Shown: positions 46,693-56,684 of the stretch, piece by piece
Numbering within the stretch: the first letter of the stretch is position 1
Layout: the number at the start of each line of letters is the position of its first letter
DNA from: Salinivibrio kushneri
Lineage (GTDB): Bacteria > Pseudomonadota > Gammaproteobacteria > Enterobacterales > Vibrionaceae
Assembly (NCBI RefSeq): GCF_027286325.1
Contig: NZ_CP114589.1
Location: forward strand, 496,001 to 560,000
Direction of reading: 5' to 3'
Length of the DNA: 64,000 bases
The notes under the pieces: model-generated
Told to the model about the DNA's origin: nothing
Database searches by the model: none
Seen by the model: the letters and a program-made list of their open reading frames with translations, nothing else
Program-made: the position numbers and the translations under genes

Positions 46693-47832
46693 TTACGCCG
46701 CGTCTTCTTCATCAACGAAGGTGACGCCATTTTCACGATGCAGGCGCTTGCACGCTCGACCGTCACTGTGGAACAAATGACAGCGATGGGCTGGAATGCC
46801 AATCGCGTACTTTTCGCCGGGCTCAATCTCAACCGTATCGAGCTGGCGATAGATCACATCCGCGTCTGCGCTTTCAAGGTTGAGATAGATTTGCGTTTCG
46901 TTGCCCAACTTCTCGACAATGGTTGCTTCCCCTTCAATTTGCGCGTCGCCGTCTTTGGCGGCCACCAAATGCTCAGGACGAATGCCGAGAGACATGCGAT
47001 CGCCGCGCGTGACGGTTTTGCCATCGACAGGCACCCAGAAGCTGGCCCCTTCACTGAGCTGTACTTTGACACGGTTTGGCTCGACATCTTCAATAAAGAC
47101 ACTCATGAAGTTCATCTTCGGTGAGCCGATAAACGACGCGACAAAGCGGTTTTGTGGGTAATGGTATAGCTCGAGCGGTTTGCCCACCTGTGCGACTCGG
47201 CCCTCATCCAACACCACAATTTTGTCTGCCATGGTCATGGCTTCAATTTGATCGTGGGTGACATAAATCATGGTACAGCCAAGTTGGCGTTGCAGTTTGG
47301 TGATTTGTGCGCGCATTTGTACGCGTAGGCCAGCATCAAGGTTGGAAAGTGGCTCATCGAGTAAGAATACACGAGGTTGGGAGACGAGTGTGCGGCCAAT
47401 CGCGACACGTTGACGTTGTCCGCCAGACAACGACTTGGGTTGTCTGTCGAGTAGGTGACCGAGTTGTAAGATCTCTGCCGCTTGATGAACGCGCTTATCG
47501 ACTTCCGCTTTATTGGTTTTTGCTAGTTTCAAGCCAAACGACATATTGTCGTAGAGGTTTAGGTGGGGATACAACGCGTAAGATTGGAATACCATACCGA
47601 CGCCGCGCTTCGAGGGCTCAACCTCATTGACGCGCTGATCATCAATATAAAGATCGCCCGACGTAATATCTTCCAGCCCCGCTACGCAGCGTAATAGGGT
47701 GGATTTACCGCAGCCAGATGGACCGACAAAGACAACAAACTCGCCATCTTTAATCTCTAGGTCAACGTTTTTTGAAATCATTACATCGTCGTCATACGCT
47801 TTACAAACGTTTTTAAACGTGACACTTGCCAT
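46693..47832 (-). CDS. malK: Maltose/maltodextrin ABC transporter ATP-binding protein
   Basis: This ATPase energises MalFG and, in enterics, holds MalT inactive when transport is idle. The ATG at 47832 is preferred (GAGGGCG upstream; the family begins MASV), giving 379 residues. Walker A is GPSGCGKST at 37-45, signature [13 protein letters not shown], Walker [13 protein letters not shown], switch histidine [12 protein letters not shown]. The C-terminal TOBE-type regulatory domain ([30 protein letters not shown]) is complete. It is transcribed alone, divergent from malE; lamB is not downstream as it is in E. coli. Confidence 0.96.
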   Translation of the reverse strand: MASVTFKNVCKAYDDDVMISKNVDLEIKDGEFVVFVGPSGCGKSTLLRCVAGLEDITSGDLYIDDQRVNEVEPSKRGVGMVFQSYALYPHLNLYDNMSFGLKLAKTNKAEVDKRVHQAAEILQLGHLLDRQPKSLSGGQRQRVAIGRTLVSQPRVFLLDEPLSNLDAGLRVQMRAQITKLQRQLGCTMIYVTHDQIEAMTMADKIVVLDEGRVAQVGKPLELYHYPQNRFVASFIGSPKMNFMSVFIEDVEPNRVKVQLSEGASFWVPVDGKTVTRGDRMSLGIRPEHLVAAKDGDAQIEGEATIVEKLGNETQIYLNLESADADVIYRQLDTVEIEPGEKYAIGIPAHRCHLFHSDGRACKRLHRENGVTFVDEEDAA

Positions 47833-48023
47833 GTCGCTCGCCCTCAATCGCTTTTCATTAATTCGGCTCAATACGCATTATAGGTGGCTGTGCTATTCAA
47901 TATCGGCCATTTTCGAGCGTTATCTTTTTTGTTGAACGCTGTTTGGTTACTGACTAAGCACATTGGATGCATTCCACCCGATGCTTTTTGATGTCAGGCA
48001 GTGTCGCGTATCTGCGCAAGCGG

Positions 48024-48085
48024 CACATCCTCCCGTGGACAATTATTACAGGGGGAGTAGGCGGGGAGGAGGATAATCTCCTCCC
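48024..48085. promoter_or_regulatory. Putative MalT box cluster between malK and malE
   Basis: Four elements are visible: CACATCCTCCC (48024-48034, minus orientation), GGGGGAGTAG (48051-48060), GGGGAGGAGGAT (48063-48074) and CTCCTCCC (48078-48085, minus orientation). The last two form an inverted repeat around ATAAT. All carry the GGAGGA/GGGAGG core seen before malP, lamB and the chemoreceptor. Confidence 0.7.
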
Positions 48086-48157
48086 TAAATTGATTTGAGG
48101 GCGTACATCACAAAATGATTAGCAAATTAGTTGAAGTTGATCACGTACCGTTTATTT

Positions 48158-48175
48158 TTGTGAACCGCATCATTA
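48158..48175. promoter_or_regulatory. CRP-like site upstream of malE
   Basis: TGTGAACCGCATCATT fits TGTGA-N6-TCA with a weaker right half. It lies between the MalT-box cluster and malE, a place where CRP acts in the enteric malEFG promoter. Confidence 0.5.
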
Positions 48176-48331
48176 GCGACGAGCGATATGGATCACGAAT
48201 TCGCTCGCATAGAGGCAGGGCGTAGAAGCCAGGATGATGAGGAATACACGGGAATTACCCATGATAGACCGTGAAATACAGCTCATCCTCCATGGAATCG
48301 TGCTACACCTCAGTAGAAGAAGGATAGAAAG

Positions 48332-49513
48332 ATGAAAAAATCACTTAGCGCTGTTGCTCTCGGTACCCTGATTGCACTGGGTTCATTTGGCGCCAATGCC
48401 AATATCGAAGAAGGCCAACTGACGATTTGGATTAACGGAGACAAAGGCTACAACGGCCTTGCCGAAGTGGGTGACCGCTTTGAGCAAGACACGGGTATTC
48501 CTGTCACTGTTGTTCACCCTGATGGCCTGCAGGATAAGTTCCCGCAAACAGCGTCTACCGGCGATGGTCCAGACATCGTATTTTGGGCGCATGACCGTTT
48601 CGGCGGCTACGCAGAATCAGGCCTGTTGGCAGAAATCCGCCCTTCAGATCGTCTTAAAGAAGGCATGGTCGACTTTGCTTGGGATGCGGTGAAATACAAA
48701 GGCAAATACGTCGGTTATCCAGTGGCAGTGGAATCGCTTTCGCTTATCTACAACAAAGATTTGGTGCCTAATCCACCAGAAACGTGGCAAGACGTGGTTG
48801 AGATGGATGCCAAGCTCAAAGAGCAGGGTAAGTCAGCCATCATGTGGAACCTAAAAGAACCGTACTTTACATGGCCATTGATGGCGGCTGATGGCGGTTA
48901 TGCGTTTAAGCAAACGGCCAATGGCTATGATGTGAAAGACGCCGGCATCAATAACCAAGGTGTGCATGACGCACTGCATTTCATGAAGCAGATGGTGAAA
49001 GACGGTGTGATTTCATCTGACATGGACTACTCGGTCTCTGAGTCTTCTTTCAACCAAGGTGACACAGCGATGACCATCAACGGCCCATGGTCGTGGGGCA
49101 ACATCGAAAAGTCAGGCATCAATTACGGGGTAACCACTTTACCTACCTTCCAAGGTGAAGCGTCTAAGCCTTTTGTGGGTGTACTTAGTGCCGGTATTAG
49201 CACCGCGTCGCCAAACAAAGCACTGGCAGTTGAGTTTTTGGAAAACTACCTGCTGACGAAAGAAGGCCTTTCGACGGTCAATGCGGATAAGCCCCTAGGT
49301 GCAGTGGCGCTGAATGCTTATCAAGCAGAGCTGGCTCAAGATAGCCGTATTGCGGCGACCATGGAAAATGCCAAACATGGCGAAGTAATGCCAAACATTC
49401 CACAAATGAATGGATTCTGGGCGGCTGCCAAAAACGCCATCATCAATGTGGTCGATGGTCGCCAAAGCGTCGAGGAAGCGCTCGACGATGCGGAAACGCA
49501 AATGGTCAAATAA
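48332..49513 (+). CDS. malE: Periplasmic maltose/maltodextrin-binding protein
   Basis: This high-affinity receptor hands maltodextrins to MalFGK2. The 393-residue product has a signal peptide of about 24 residues ([15 protein letters not shown]). The mature protein begins [20 protein letters not shown], practically the same as enteric MalE, and keeps [15 protein letters not shown] and the aromatic sugar-binding region [24 protein letters not shown] precedes the ATG. A hairpin after the gene separates it from malF and probably keeps MalE more abundant than the membrane subunits. Confidence 0.96.
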   Translation: MKKSLSAVALGTLIALGSFGANANIEEGQLTIWINGDKGYNGLAEVGDRFEQDTGIPVTVVHPDGLQDKFPQTASTGDGPDIVFWAHDRFGGYAESGLLAEIRPSDRLKEGMVDFAWDAVKYKGKYVGYPVAVESLSLIYNKDLVPNPPETWQDVVEMDAKLKEQGKSAIMWNLKEPYFTWPLMAADGGYAFKQTANGYDVKDAGINNQGVHDALHFMKQMVKDGVISSDMDYSVSESSFNQGDTAMTINGPWSWGNIEKSGINYGVTTLPTFQGEASKPFVGVLSAGISTASPNKALAVEFLENYLLTKEGLSTVNADKPLGAVALNAYQAELAQDSRIAATMENAKHGEVMPNIPQMNGFWAAAKNAIINVVDGRQSVEEALDDAETQMVK

Positions 49514-49521
49514 GCTCTATC

Positions 49522-49551
49522 TGCAGGGGGGCTTGCCTCCCTGCATTTTTT
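49522..49551 (+). terminator. Hairpin with T-run between malE and malF (attenuator)
   Basis: TGCAGGG and CCCTGCA pair, extended by further GC pairs around CTTG, and six T follow. It starts nine bases after the malE stop. In the middle of an operon it probably acts as a partial terminator that lowers malFG expression relative to malE. Confidence 0.8.
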
Positions 49552-49576
49552 AAAAACTATGTGAGTAGCGTTCCTT

Positions 49577-51151
49577 ATGCAGTCAGTCCAAGGTTCCCAA
49601 GCTATGACAACGTCAGGCTCTTCTTTGCCCAGCAGCACAAAAGCGTTCATAAAATGGGCGTTACTGGCTACTGTGGCCATTATCAATGGCTATGCCACCG
49701 TCTTGATGTATTCGCGTGGTGAAACCGCCTTTGCCCTGTTAACTGTGGTATTAACCGCACTAGCGCTGTACATTTTTGGCAGTAAAAAAACATACGCCCA
49801 TCGCTATATCTATCCAGGTATCGCGGGGATGATCCTCTTCATTATTTTTCCGTTGGTTTATACTGTCGGGCTGTCATTCACCAACTATAGCGCCAAAAAC
49901 CAACTCTCTTTTGAGCGCGCCCAGTCCGTATTACTAGAGCGAACCTTTCAAAGTGGCGACAGCTATCCTTTCTCTTTGTATCAAACGGATCAAGGCGTCC
50001 GTATTGTGGTGGAGGGCGAGAACACACGCTATGCTACCAAGCCATTTGAATTTGCAACGCTGGCCGATGAAAACTTGTCACTTAGCCCGATTGACAGTGT
50101 TGAGGGACAAAAAGCGTCACTCCGCGATGTGATTCAAAATCGAGAGGCGCTCGGTAATCTAGATTTGCAACTGTCAGATGATCAAACCATTCGTATGAGT
50201 GGGTTACGTAAGTTCGCTGCCATTCAATCGCTCTATAGCCTGCAGGACGATGGTCGCACGCTAATCAACAATAAAACCGGTGAGACGCTTAAACCTAACG
50301 ATGAGATAGGCTATTACCAACCGGTTAATGCCTCCGGTGAATTTGTTGGCGACACGGTGTCACCCGGTTATGTGGTGCAAATTGGCACGGATAACTTTGA
50401 GCGTGTATGGACGGACGAGGGCATTAAAGAGCCGTTTATTGGCATCTTTATCTGGACGATTGTCTTTTCCGTGCTCACCGTTGTGTTTACCCTCTTTATC
50501 GGTTTGATATTGGCGAGCTTGGTGCAGTGGGAAGAGCTGAAAGGTAAGTCGATCTACCGCTTGTTATTGATCCTTCCGTATGCGGTACCCGCCTTTATTT
50601 CAATTTTGATTTTCCGTGGTTTGTTTAACCAAAGCTTTGGTGAAATCAACATGGTCTTGGAAGCCCTGTTTGGCATCAGTCCGAATTGGTTCTCTGACCC
50701 GTTCTTGGCGCGGAGCATGGTGCTCACCGTTAACACCTGGCTGGGTTTCCCTTATATGATGATCCTCTGTATGGGCTTGCTTAAAGCGATCCCCGATGAT
50801 CTCTACGAGGCATCCGCGATTGACGGCGCGAATTTCGTTCAGAACTTCACCCGTATTACGCTGCCGATGATGATTAAACCGTTAACACCGCTGCTGATTG
50901 CCGCTTTTGCTTTTAACTTCAATAACTTTGTGATGATTATGCTGTTAACAGAAGGTGGGCCAAACCGCATTGGCACCACTGAGCCGGCCGGCTATACCGA
51001 CTTGCTGGTCAGCTACACCTATCGCATTGCCTTTGAAGGCAGTGGTGGCCAAGACTTTGGTCTGGCAAGTGCCATCGCCACTCTGATTTTCTTGATTGTC
51101 GGCGCACTGGCGTTAATCAACCTTCGTATGACGCAGAAAAACGAGCACTGA
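49577..51151 (+). CDS. malF: Maltose ABC transporter permease MalF
   Basis: This inner-membrane permease subunit of 524 residues contains the large periplasmic P2 domain between early helices (about 105-285) that touches MalE, as in enteric MalF. The C-terminal BPD_transp_1 core has the EAA loop [40 protein letters not shown] and [15 protein letters not shown], which lines the maltose site, are conserved. The first ATG has a weak ribosome site; an internal ATG at 49604 is possible. malG follows after 11 bases. Confidence 0.95.
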   Translation: MQSVQGSQAMTTSGSSLPSSTKAFIKWALLATVAIINGYATVLMYSRGETAFALLTVVLTALALYIFGSKKTYAHRYIYPGIAGMILFIIFPLVYTVGLSFTNYSAKNQLSFERAQSVLLERTFQSGDSYPFSLYQTDQGVRIVVEGENTRYATKPFEFATLADENLSLSPIDSVEGQKASLRDVIQNREALGNLDLQLSDDQTIRMSGLRKFAAIQSLYSLQDDGRTLINNKTGETLKPNDEIGYYQPVNASGEFVGDTVSPGYVVQIGTDNFERVWTDEGIKEPFIGIFIWTIVFSVLTVVFTLFIGLILASLVQWEELKGKSIYRLLLILPYAVPAFISILIFRGLFNQSFGEINMVLEALFGISPNWFSDPFLARSMVLTVNTWLGFPYMMILCMGLLKAIPDDLYEASAIDGANFVQNFTRITLPMMIKPLTPLLIAAFAFNFNNFVMIMLLTEGGPNRIGTTEPAGYTDLLVSYTYRIAFEGSGGQDFGLASAIATLIFLIVGALALINLRMTQKNEH

Positions 51152-51162
51152 GGGACCTAAAT

Positions 51163-52053
51163 ATGGCAATGGTACAAGGTAAATCCTTAAAATATCGCGT
51201 CTGGGCAACCCATATTGGCTTGTGCTTATTTTTGGCGCTGATCCTATTCCCGCTATTAATGATTATTGCGATTTCATTCCGTGAAGGGAATTTCGCCACT
51301 GGGAGTTTGATCCCGAAAAATCCATCACTTGAACATTGGAAATTAGCACTGGGTTTCTCGGTGACAAATCCTGATGGCACGGTCACGCCGCCGCCATTCC
51401 CCGTTCTGTTGTGGCTGTGGAACTCGGTAAAAGTGGCAGGTATTACCTCGCTGTTTATCGTGGTGCTCTCGACGACGTCGGCGTATGCCTTTGCCCGTAT
51501 GCGATTTAAAGGCAAGCAAACCATCTTGAACGCGATGATGATCTTTCAAATGTTCCCCGCGGTGTTGGCATTGGTGGCTATCTATGCCTTGTTTGATAAG
51601 TTGGGGCAGTACATTCCGTTCTTGGGGCTCAACACGCACGGTGGTTTGATCTTTGCCTACTTGGGCGGGATTGCATTACATGTTTGGACCATTAAAGGCT
51701 ACTTCGAAAGCATTGATGGTTCATTGGAAGAAGCCGCAGCACTGGATGGCGCCACCCCATGGCAGGCGTTTAGGCTGGTGTTGCTTCCGCTCTCCGTGCC
51801 TATTTTGGCTGTGGTCTTTATCCTGTCGTTTATCATGGCGGTAGGTGAGGTGCCGGTGGCGTCTATTCTGTTGTCGGATGTTGATTCGTATACCTTGGCG
51901 GTCGGCATGCAGCAGTATTTGTATCCGCAGAACTATCTGTGGGGCGACTTCGCGGCGGCAGCCGTGCTTTCAGCGGTACCGATTACCGGTGTTTTCTTAC
52001 TCGCCCAACGTTGGTTAGTCGGTGGTTTGACCGCAGGTGGCGTGAAAGGGTAA
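51163..52053 (+). CDS. malG: Maltose ABC transporter permease MalG
   Basis: This is the second permease subunit, 296 residues, identical in length class to enteric MalG. Six membrane helices are expected. The EAA loop reads [36 protein letters not shown] and [20 protein letters not shown] are family blocks. The C-terminal [15 protein letters not shown] matches the tail that inserts between the MalK dimer. GAGGGA precedes the ATG. A terminator follows, ending the malEFG transcript. Confidence 0.96.
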   Translation: MAMVQGKSLKYRVWATHIGLCLFLALILFPLLMIIAISFREGNFATGSLIPKNPSLEHWKLALGFSVTNPDGTVTPPPFPVLLWLWNSVKVAGITSLFIVVLSTTSAYAFARMRFKGKQTILNAMMIFQMFPAVLALVAIYALFDKLGQYIPFLGLNTHGGLIFAYLGGIALHVWTIKGYFESIDGSLEEAAALDGATPWQAFRLVLLPLSVPILAVVFILSFIMAVGEVPVASILLSDVDSYTLAVGMQQYLYPQNYLWGDFAAAAVLSAVPITGVFLLAQRWLVGGLTAGGVKG

Positions 52054-52087
52054 AGCTTTACGTCGTCAGATCAATTACCCCCCAAAG

Positions 52088-52117
52088 CAAAGGCAGCTAA
52101 TATTAGCTGCCTTTTTT
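52088..52117. terminator. Terminator between malG and glgX
   Basis: AAGGCAGCTAA and TTAGCTGCCTT form an 11-pair stem around two bases, followed by TTTT. A weaker A-run on the left allows some action for the convergent glgX. Confidence 0.92.
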
Positions 52118-52135
52118 GATGCGGGTGATACTGGG

Positions 52136-54100
52136 CTACAGCCAGTCACCGTCAATGCAGACTAAAAAGCTCTTGTCTGCCAATATCAGGGATGGCTCGG
52201 GTGTGGTGATGGTCGTTTCATTAGTTGCGGTGTCACAGACAATACGCCACTGATGATTTGGTGGAAGCCGTAGGTTGTGCGCGGTGTCGCTGCTGTTAAT
52301 GGCAATGAGCATCGATTGACCCGCGTCAGGGTGATGCGCGCCTATCGTGATCTGACAGTTGAGTGTTTGCAGGCTTGGCCATTGATGATCTTGAATCGGA
52401 TCGCCATTCGGGTGTCGCCACACAATCTGATTGCAATGACGCTGTGTGCCACTCAACGCATCGATAAAGCGCGGTAAAATGGCATTGCGGCGTGCAATCA
52501 TGGTGGCTAGCCAGTTTGACCAAGCGTGATCCTGCGTTTGCCAGTTTAACCAACTGATGGGGTTGTCTTGGCAATAGGCATTGTTGTTTCCCTGTTGTGA
52601 GTGCCCTAAAACATCGGCCATTAGAATGTGCGGCGTCCCCAGCGAGAAGAGGATGCTCGCCATCATATTCCGTTTTTGCCGAGTCCTTATCTCAATAATG
52701 TCAGGATTGTTTGTCGGCCCCTCGACACCATAGTTGGCGGAGCGATTATCGCCATGGCCATCTCGGTTGTTCTCGCCATTGGCATGGTTATGCCGCTTGG
52801 CATAACTGACCGCATCCTGCAGGGTAAAACCATCATGATAGGTTACATAGTTAATCGGCAAATGATCGGGCCAATGCGCCGCGCTGAAAACGTCGCGCGA
52901 TCCCATCAATCGCGTAGCGAAATCTTGCAGTATGCCTGGTTCTCCTCGCCACAAGCTGCGCGTGGTATCGCGTATTTTATCGTTACATTCAGCCCAGTTA
53001 ATCGGAAATTGTCCTAGCTGATACCCATCGGGGCCTATATCCCAGGGTTCCGCAATCAACTTGACCTTAGAAAGGATCGGATCCTGGGCAATGGCGAGGA
53101 AAAATGCACTGTGGGGGTTAAAGGCATCGCCGTCTCGCCCCAAGGTAGCGGCGAGATCGAACCGAAACCCATCCACGTGATAGTCGGTGACCCACACCCG
53201 TAAGGTGTCGAGCACCTGCTTCAGTGCAGCAGGGTGGCGTATATCAATGGTATTGCCACAGCCGGTATGGTTGCACAGTTGTTGGCCATCCTGGAGGTAC
53301 ATGGCATGATCAAGCGCTTTGTAATGAAGAATCGGCCCACCTTCTCCGCCTTCCGCCGTATGATTAAATACCACGTCTAAAATGACTTCGATGTCGTGGC
53401 GGTGTAGTTCGCGTATTGCCGTTTTCAGCTCGTCAACCGCATTTTTCTTCGCGTAACGTGGATCCGGTGCCATCCAAACGTATGGGTTGTAGCCCCAGTA
53501 GTTGGTTTTTTGCTGGCTGAGTAAATGCGGCTCCGGTAAGCAACAGGTAATCGGTAGCAGTTGCAGGCAATTAATCTGATGTTGTTGATAGAACGCCAAC
53601 ACCGCTGATGACACTAAGCCTAAATAGCGTCCTTGCTGCGCTGGCGGGACATCTGGGTGTTGTTGAGTTAGTCCTTTAACATGGGTTTCGAAAATCACCG
53701 TGTCGCACATTGAGCGTTGGGGCGATGATACGCCTTGCCAATCAAAAGACTCATGATCGACGACTTGGCAACGCGCCACCTGTGTGCTTTGCGATGGGGT
53801 ATAGGGAGGCTGATAGGTTAAAGGGCCGGAAATGGCCTGCGCATAAGGATCTGCGACGCACCATGTTTGGCCATCATGTGAGACCTCAAAACTGTATTCT
53901 TGCCCTGCGACGACATCAGCGACATCTCTCGTCCAATAACCACGCTTATATTCGTACATAGCGATCCGCTGTGGTTGGTGCTCTTGATGCCACAATAGTA
54001 AATGTACGCAGTCCTGGTCTGGTGCATGCAGCGCAAACCGACAGCCTGATGGGTGTAATTGCGCCCCTAATACATAAGGGGATGGGAAACAAACCGACAT
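52136..54100 (-). CDS. glgX: Glycogen/maltodextrin debranching enzyme GlgX
   Basis: This GH13 isoamylase-type enzyme removes short alpha-1,6 side chains left by phosphorylase. The product from the ATG at 54100 has 654 residues, as in E. coli. An N-terminal CBM48 domain (GCRFALHAPDQDCVHLLLWH) precedes the barrel with VDGFRFDLAATLGRDG (nucleophile D), KLIAEPWDIGPDGYQ (acid E) and YVTYHDGFTLQDAVSY. Its place is unusual: inverted between malG and lamB, sharing the intergenic region with lamB and its MalT-like motifs. In enterics glgX belongs to the glycogen operon. MalT control is plausible here. Confidence 0.94.
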   Translation of the reverse strand: MSVCFPSPYVLGAQLHPSGCRFALHAPDQDCVHLLLWHQEHQPQRIAMYEYKRGYWTRDVADVVAGQEYSFEVSHDGQTWCVADPYAQAISGPLTYQPPYTPSQSTQVARCQVVDHESFDWQGVSSPQRSMCDTVIFETHVKGLTQQHPDVPPAQQGRYLGLVSSAVLAFYQQHQINCLQLLPITCCLPEPHLLSQQKTNYWGYNPYVWMAPDPRYAKKNAVDELKTAIRELHRHDIEVILDVVFNHTAEGGEGGPILHYKALDHAMYLQDGQQLCNHTGCGNTIDIRHPAALKQVLDTLRVWVTDYHVDGFRFDLAATLGRDGDAFNPHSAFFLAIAQDPILSKVKLIAEPWDIGPDGYQLGQFPINWAECNDKIRDTTRSLWRGEPGILQDFATRLMGSRDVFSAAHWPDHLPINYVTYHDGFTLQDAVSYAKRHNHANGENNRDGHGDNRSANYGVEGPTNNPDIIEIRTRQKRNMMASILFSLGTPHILMADVLGHSQQGNNNAYCQDNPISWLNWQTQDHAWSNWLATMIARRNAILPRFIDALSGTQRHCNQIVWRHPNGDPIQDHQWPSLQTLNCQITIGAHHPDAGQSMLIAINSSDTAHNLRLPPNHQWRIVCDTATNETTITTPEPSLILADKSFLVCIDGDWL

Positions 54101-54512
54101 AACTAACACCGTTAAATGAGACGAATCGCTATTAGAGCGGTTACCTATAAATAATTCAATCTGACGTCACATTTATGATCATTACCCCTCATGTAATAAA
54201 GTTTCATATTGCTATGAATAAAATTATTAATAGTGATCTGTTCGACGTTTTGTAGGGGATAAATAAGAAACCTAGTTACCAATTACGCCTTGGTTCAGTG
54301 ATCGATGTCGATAAGTGAGGATAATCCTCCTTATCTCCTCCTTGCTCCTCCTCCCCCTTAAACCTCATCACCGGATGACGCGCATTTCAGTACTCGGGGA
54401 TAGGATATTTCCAGGATAACGAAGAAAGCTAAGCCTTGGACACACTGTCTTTTTCCACTACCCACTGCCGGTGTGAAGAGACACGTAAAAAAGGCGCATT
54501 ATGGAGTAAGGT
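54101..54512. promoter_or_regulatory. Divergent glgX-lamB control region
   Basis: This 412-base region without genes separates glgX (minus) from lamB (plus). The MalT-box-like tandem at 54317-54358 lies about 155 bases before lamB and 215 before glgX. The part near glgX is A/T-rich. No clear CRP site found. Confidence 0.7.
54317..54358. promoter_or_regulatory. Putative tandem MalT boxes between glgX and lamB
   Basis: Within 42 bases are GAGGATAATCCTCC (a small palindrome), then TCTCCTCC and GCTCCTCCTCCCC. Together these give at least three GGAGGA cores in minus orientation with about 10-base phasing, plus one in plus orientation. The GAGGATAAT string also appears in the malK-malE cluster. 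Confidence 0.7.
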
Positions 54513-55688
54513 ATGAGAAAAGTAAGTTTAATTGCGGCGGCTGTCGCAGCTGCTGTCACTGCCACCTCAGCGTTCGCTGTAGATTTTAATGGTTATGCTC
54601 GTGCGGGTGCTGCGATCGGTGGTGATGGTGCAGGTGATAGTGCTTTTGAAAAGAATAAAGTTGGTCGTTTGGGTAATGAAGACGACAACTATTACGAGTT
54701 CGGCTTTTCAGAAGAGCTTCAAACGGGTGAGCAATCATGGAAGCTGGAATCGATGATTGCCTCTAGTGATAAAGGCCAAAATGGTTGGGAAGATAGCGAA
54801 ATTAATGTCGCGCAGTTTAATGTCCAAGCCAAAGGTGTGATTGCATCCGACCCTGAAGCCGTTATTTGGGCGGGTAAGCGCTATTATCAACGTAAAGATA
54901 TCCACATTACTGACTTCTATTTCTTGAATACCTCAGGTACCGGTGGTGGTATTGAAAATATTTCACTTGGCGATCAAAAACTTTCTTTAGCGTTTGTTCA
55001 AGATGGAGAAAATGATCAGTCTTCAGGCTATATTTTTGATGCGCGCTTAGCCAATATCGGCTTGTGGGAAGACGCTAGTTTAGAGCTCGCCACGGCCTAT
55101 AACTTTGCGACCGAAAAAGATGACCAAACCGAAGCCGCTGATGATGGTATTATGCTTACCGGTATTGTGCATCAAAATATGGACAACGGCTTCAACCAAA
55201 CAATCTTGCAATATGGCTCTGCAGGATACGGGGATCAGATTGCTGGCTTTGGATCTGGTGCATGGTACAGCCGCGGCTCCGACGATAAAAACGATGCGAA
55301 AGGCTACCGTATTATCAACTGGGGTGTGATGAATGTTGGGTCGTCGATGGAACTCGGCCATCAGCTCTCTTATCATAATGGCTCGGATTTGACAGATGGT
55401 GAGGGTGACTCTGATATGTTCACCGCGGTTGTGCGCCCTGTTTATAAGTGGAACGACACGATGCGTACCATCGGTGAGGTCGGCTTCTTTGATGGAGAAA
55501 ATCAAGGAACAGACCAAGGAGGCCACAAGTTTACTTTAGCTCAAGCTTGGGCAATGGGTGACAGCTTCTGGTCGCGTCCTGAGATTCGCTTCTACGGTAC
55601 GTATATTACCGATGAAGAAGGAGATACGTTTGGTGACAAAGGTGACTCAGAGTTCGTAACGGGTGTGCAATTGGAAGCTTGGTGGTAA
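54513..55688 (+). CDS. lamB: Maltoporin LamB
   Basis: This outer-membrane trimeric channel admits maltodextrins. The 391-residue precursor has a signal peptide of about 22 residues (LIAAAVAAAVTATSAFA). The mature protein begins VDFNGYARAGAAIGGDG, the maltoporin start, and ends EAWW with an aromatic C-terminal residue, as required for barrel assembly. Internal strands such as SSMELGHQLSYHNG fit an 18-strand barrel; the precursor is somewhat shorter than E. coli LamB (446). GGAGTAAGG stands before the ATG. malM follows after a strong palindrome. Confidence 0.94.
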   Translation: MRKVSLIAAAVAAAVTATSAFAVDFNGYARAGAAIGGDGAGDSAFEKNKVGRLGNEDDNYYEFGFSEELQTGEQSWKLESMIASSDKGQNGWEDSEINVAQFNVQAKGVIASDPEAVIWAGKRYYQRKDIHITDFYFLNTSGTGGGIENISLGDQKLSLAFVQDGENDQSSGYIFDARLANIGLWEDASLELATAYNFATEKDDQTEAADDGIMLTGIVHQNMDNGFNQTILQYGSAGYGDQIAGFGSGAWYSRGSDDKNDAKGYRIINWGVMNVGSSMELGHQLSYHNGSDLTDGEGDSDMFTAVVRPVYKWNDTMRTIGEVGFFDGENQGTDQGGHKFTLAQAWAMGDSFWSRPEIRFYGTYITDEEGDTFGDKGDSEFVTGVQLEAWW

Positions 55689-55713
55689 GCTCTTTTTTAA
55701 ACTGTCTTTTTTC

Positions 55714-55741
55714 ATAGCCGACAATTGTCGGCTATTTTTTT
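55714..55741 (+). terminator. Perfect palindrome with T-run between lamB and malM
   Basis: ATAGCCGACAA and TTGTCGGCTAT form a perfect 22-base palindrome followed by seven T, 25 bases after lamB. It is a likely strong attenuator that keeps malM lower than lamB. Confidence 0.85.
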
Positions 55742-55752
55742 AGGTGTTTTAT

Positions 55753-56580
55753 ATGAATAAGAAAGTGTTATTTATTTCTGGATTATTACTGCTTAACGGG
55801 TGCTCGACGTTTGTTGATGACCAATATCAGGTTGCACCGACGGGAAAGGCAGTGACGCAGATTGAAAAAGCGAAACAATTGCCTATAACAATGGATAAAG
55901 AGATAAAAATAGCGGTCACAGAGCAAACACAAGTCCTCGATATCGATAGCATTGATAGCCCTAGCGTCATTTTTGAATTACCGATGGTAAAAAATGGATT
56001 AGCTATCAATATTGAGGCAGAAATCAACGATAGTGTTTTTGTCCCAAGTGCCAAGGTGATTAATCAGTCTGGCGAGATTCGCGCCGCGCTCGGAGATAGT
56101 GATTTAGTGTATCTAAAACCCCGCTTAGCCGATGGCAACCGCTTGCAAGGGAATATTAAAGTGCATCCACAAATGGGTGATAGTGCACTTTATTTGGTTA
56201 TTTTTACCGACAAAGACAAACTTAATGAAACTGTAGCGGTCAGCCATCCAGCGAAACTGGACGCAGAGGGAAGAGGGAATTACTTACCTGAAGTGGACGA
56301 TATTCAAGTACCGCGCGCGTTGACCGGCACATTTTCCATCGAAGCAACCGCATTGGGATCACGTACCAGTGATCAGACTATCGTCCTGCCCGCGCTCTCG
56401 GCCACTGAACGTCCGCAACAAGAAAGCGTTAGCTTTTATCACCAGGCTATTCGGGCCGCCATTGCAGATAGCGATGTCGACAAAGCAATGGGATTGCTGC
56501 GTGATGCGGAGCAATTGGGTATTACTGACGCTGACCAAGTCTTTCGTGACGCGATGAAAGCACAATTAGACAAGCAGTAA
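55753..56580 (+). CDS. malM: MalM family maltose operon protein, predicted lipoprotein
   Basis: This 275-residue envelope protein follows lamB as in enterics. Function is unknown even in E. coli. The ATG at 55753 is chosen over an upstream GTG. The N terminus is a lipoprotein signal (FISGLLLLNGCSTF, acyl cysteine at 17), whereas enteric MalM is a soluble periplasmic protein. The body contains the MalM pattern SPSVIFELPMVKNGLAINIE and a C-terminal helical region (FYHQAIRAAIADSDVDKAMG). It ends in a helix rich in charged residues. Downstream is a bidirectional terminator. Confidence 0.85.
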   Translation: MNKKVLFISGLLLLNGCSTFVDDQYQVAPTGKAVTQIEKAKQLPITMDKEIKIAVTEQTQVLDIDSIDSPSVIFELPMVKNGLAINIEAEINDSVFVPSAKVINQSGEIRAALGDSDLVYLKPRLADGNRLQGNIKVHPQMGDSALYLVIFTDKDKLNETVAVSHPAKLDAEGRGNYLPEVDDIQVPRALTGTFSIEATALGSRTSDQTIVLPALSATERPQQESVSFYHQAIRAAIADSDVDKAMGLLRDAEQLGITDADQVFRDAMKAQLDKQ

Positions 56581-56632
56581 TCTCACCATTAAAGCTACGT
56601 TTTACAGCGCGTCTTTAACAAGATATCACCTC

Positions 56633-56661
56633 AAAAAGGGCAACGTTGGTTGCCCTTTTTT
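56633..56661. terminator. Bidirectional terminator between malM and chemoreceptor
   Basis: AAAAAGGGCAAC and GTTGCCCTTTTT pair over 12 bases around a short loop, with A-run and T-run on either side. It serves convergent malM and the chemoreceptor gene. Confidence 0.92.
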
Positions 56662-56684
56662 AGTAAGAGAGAAAAGGCTGGGGA

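Larger units (their letters stand above)
47833..48331. promoter_or_regulatory. Divergent malK-malE control region
   Basis: This 499-base gene-free region lies between malK and malE. It holds a dense group of GGAGGA-type motifs (48024-48085) and a CRP-like site at 48159-48174, listed separately. The arrangement resembles the enteric malE-malK divergent promoter, where MalT and CRP act together. I saw no coding frame. Confidence 0.75.
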
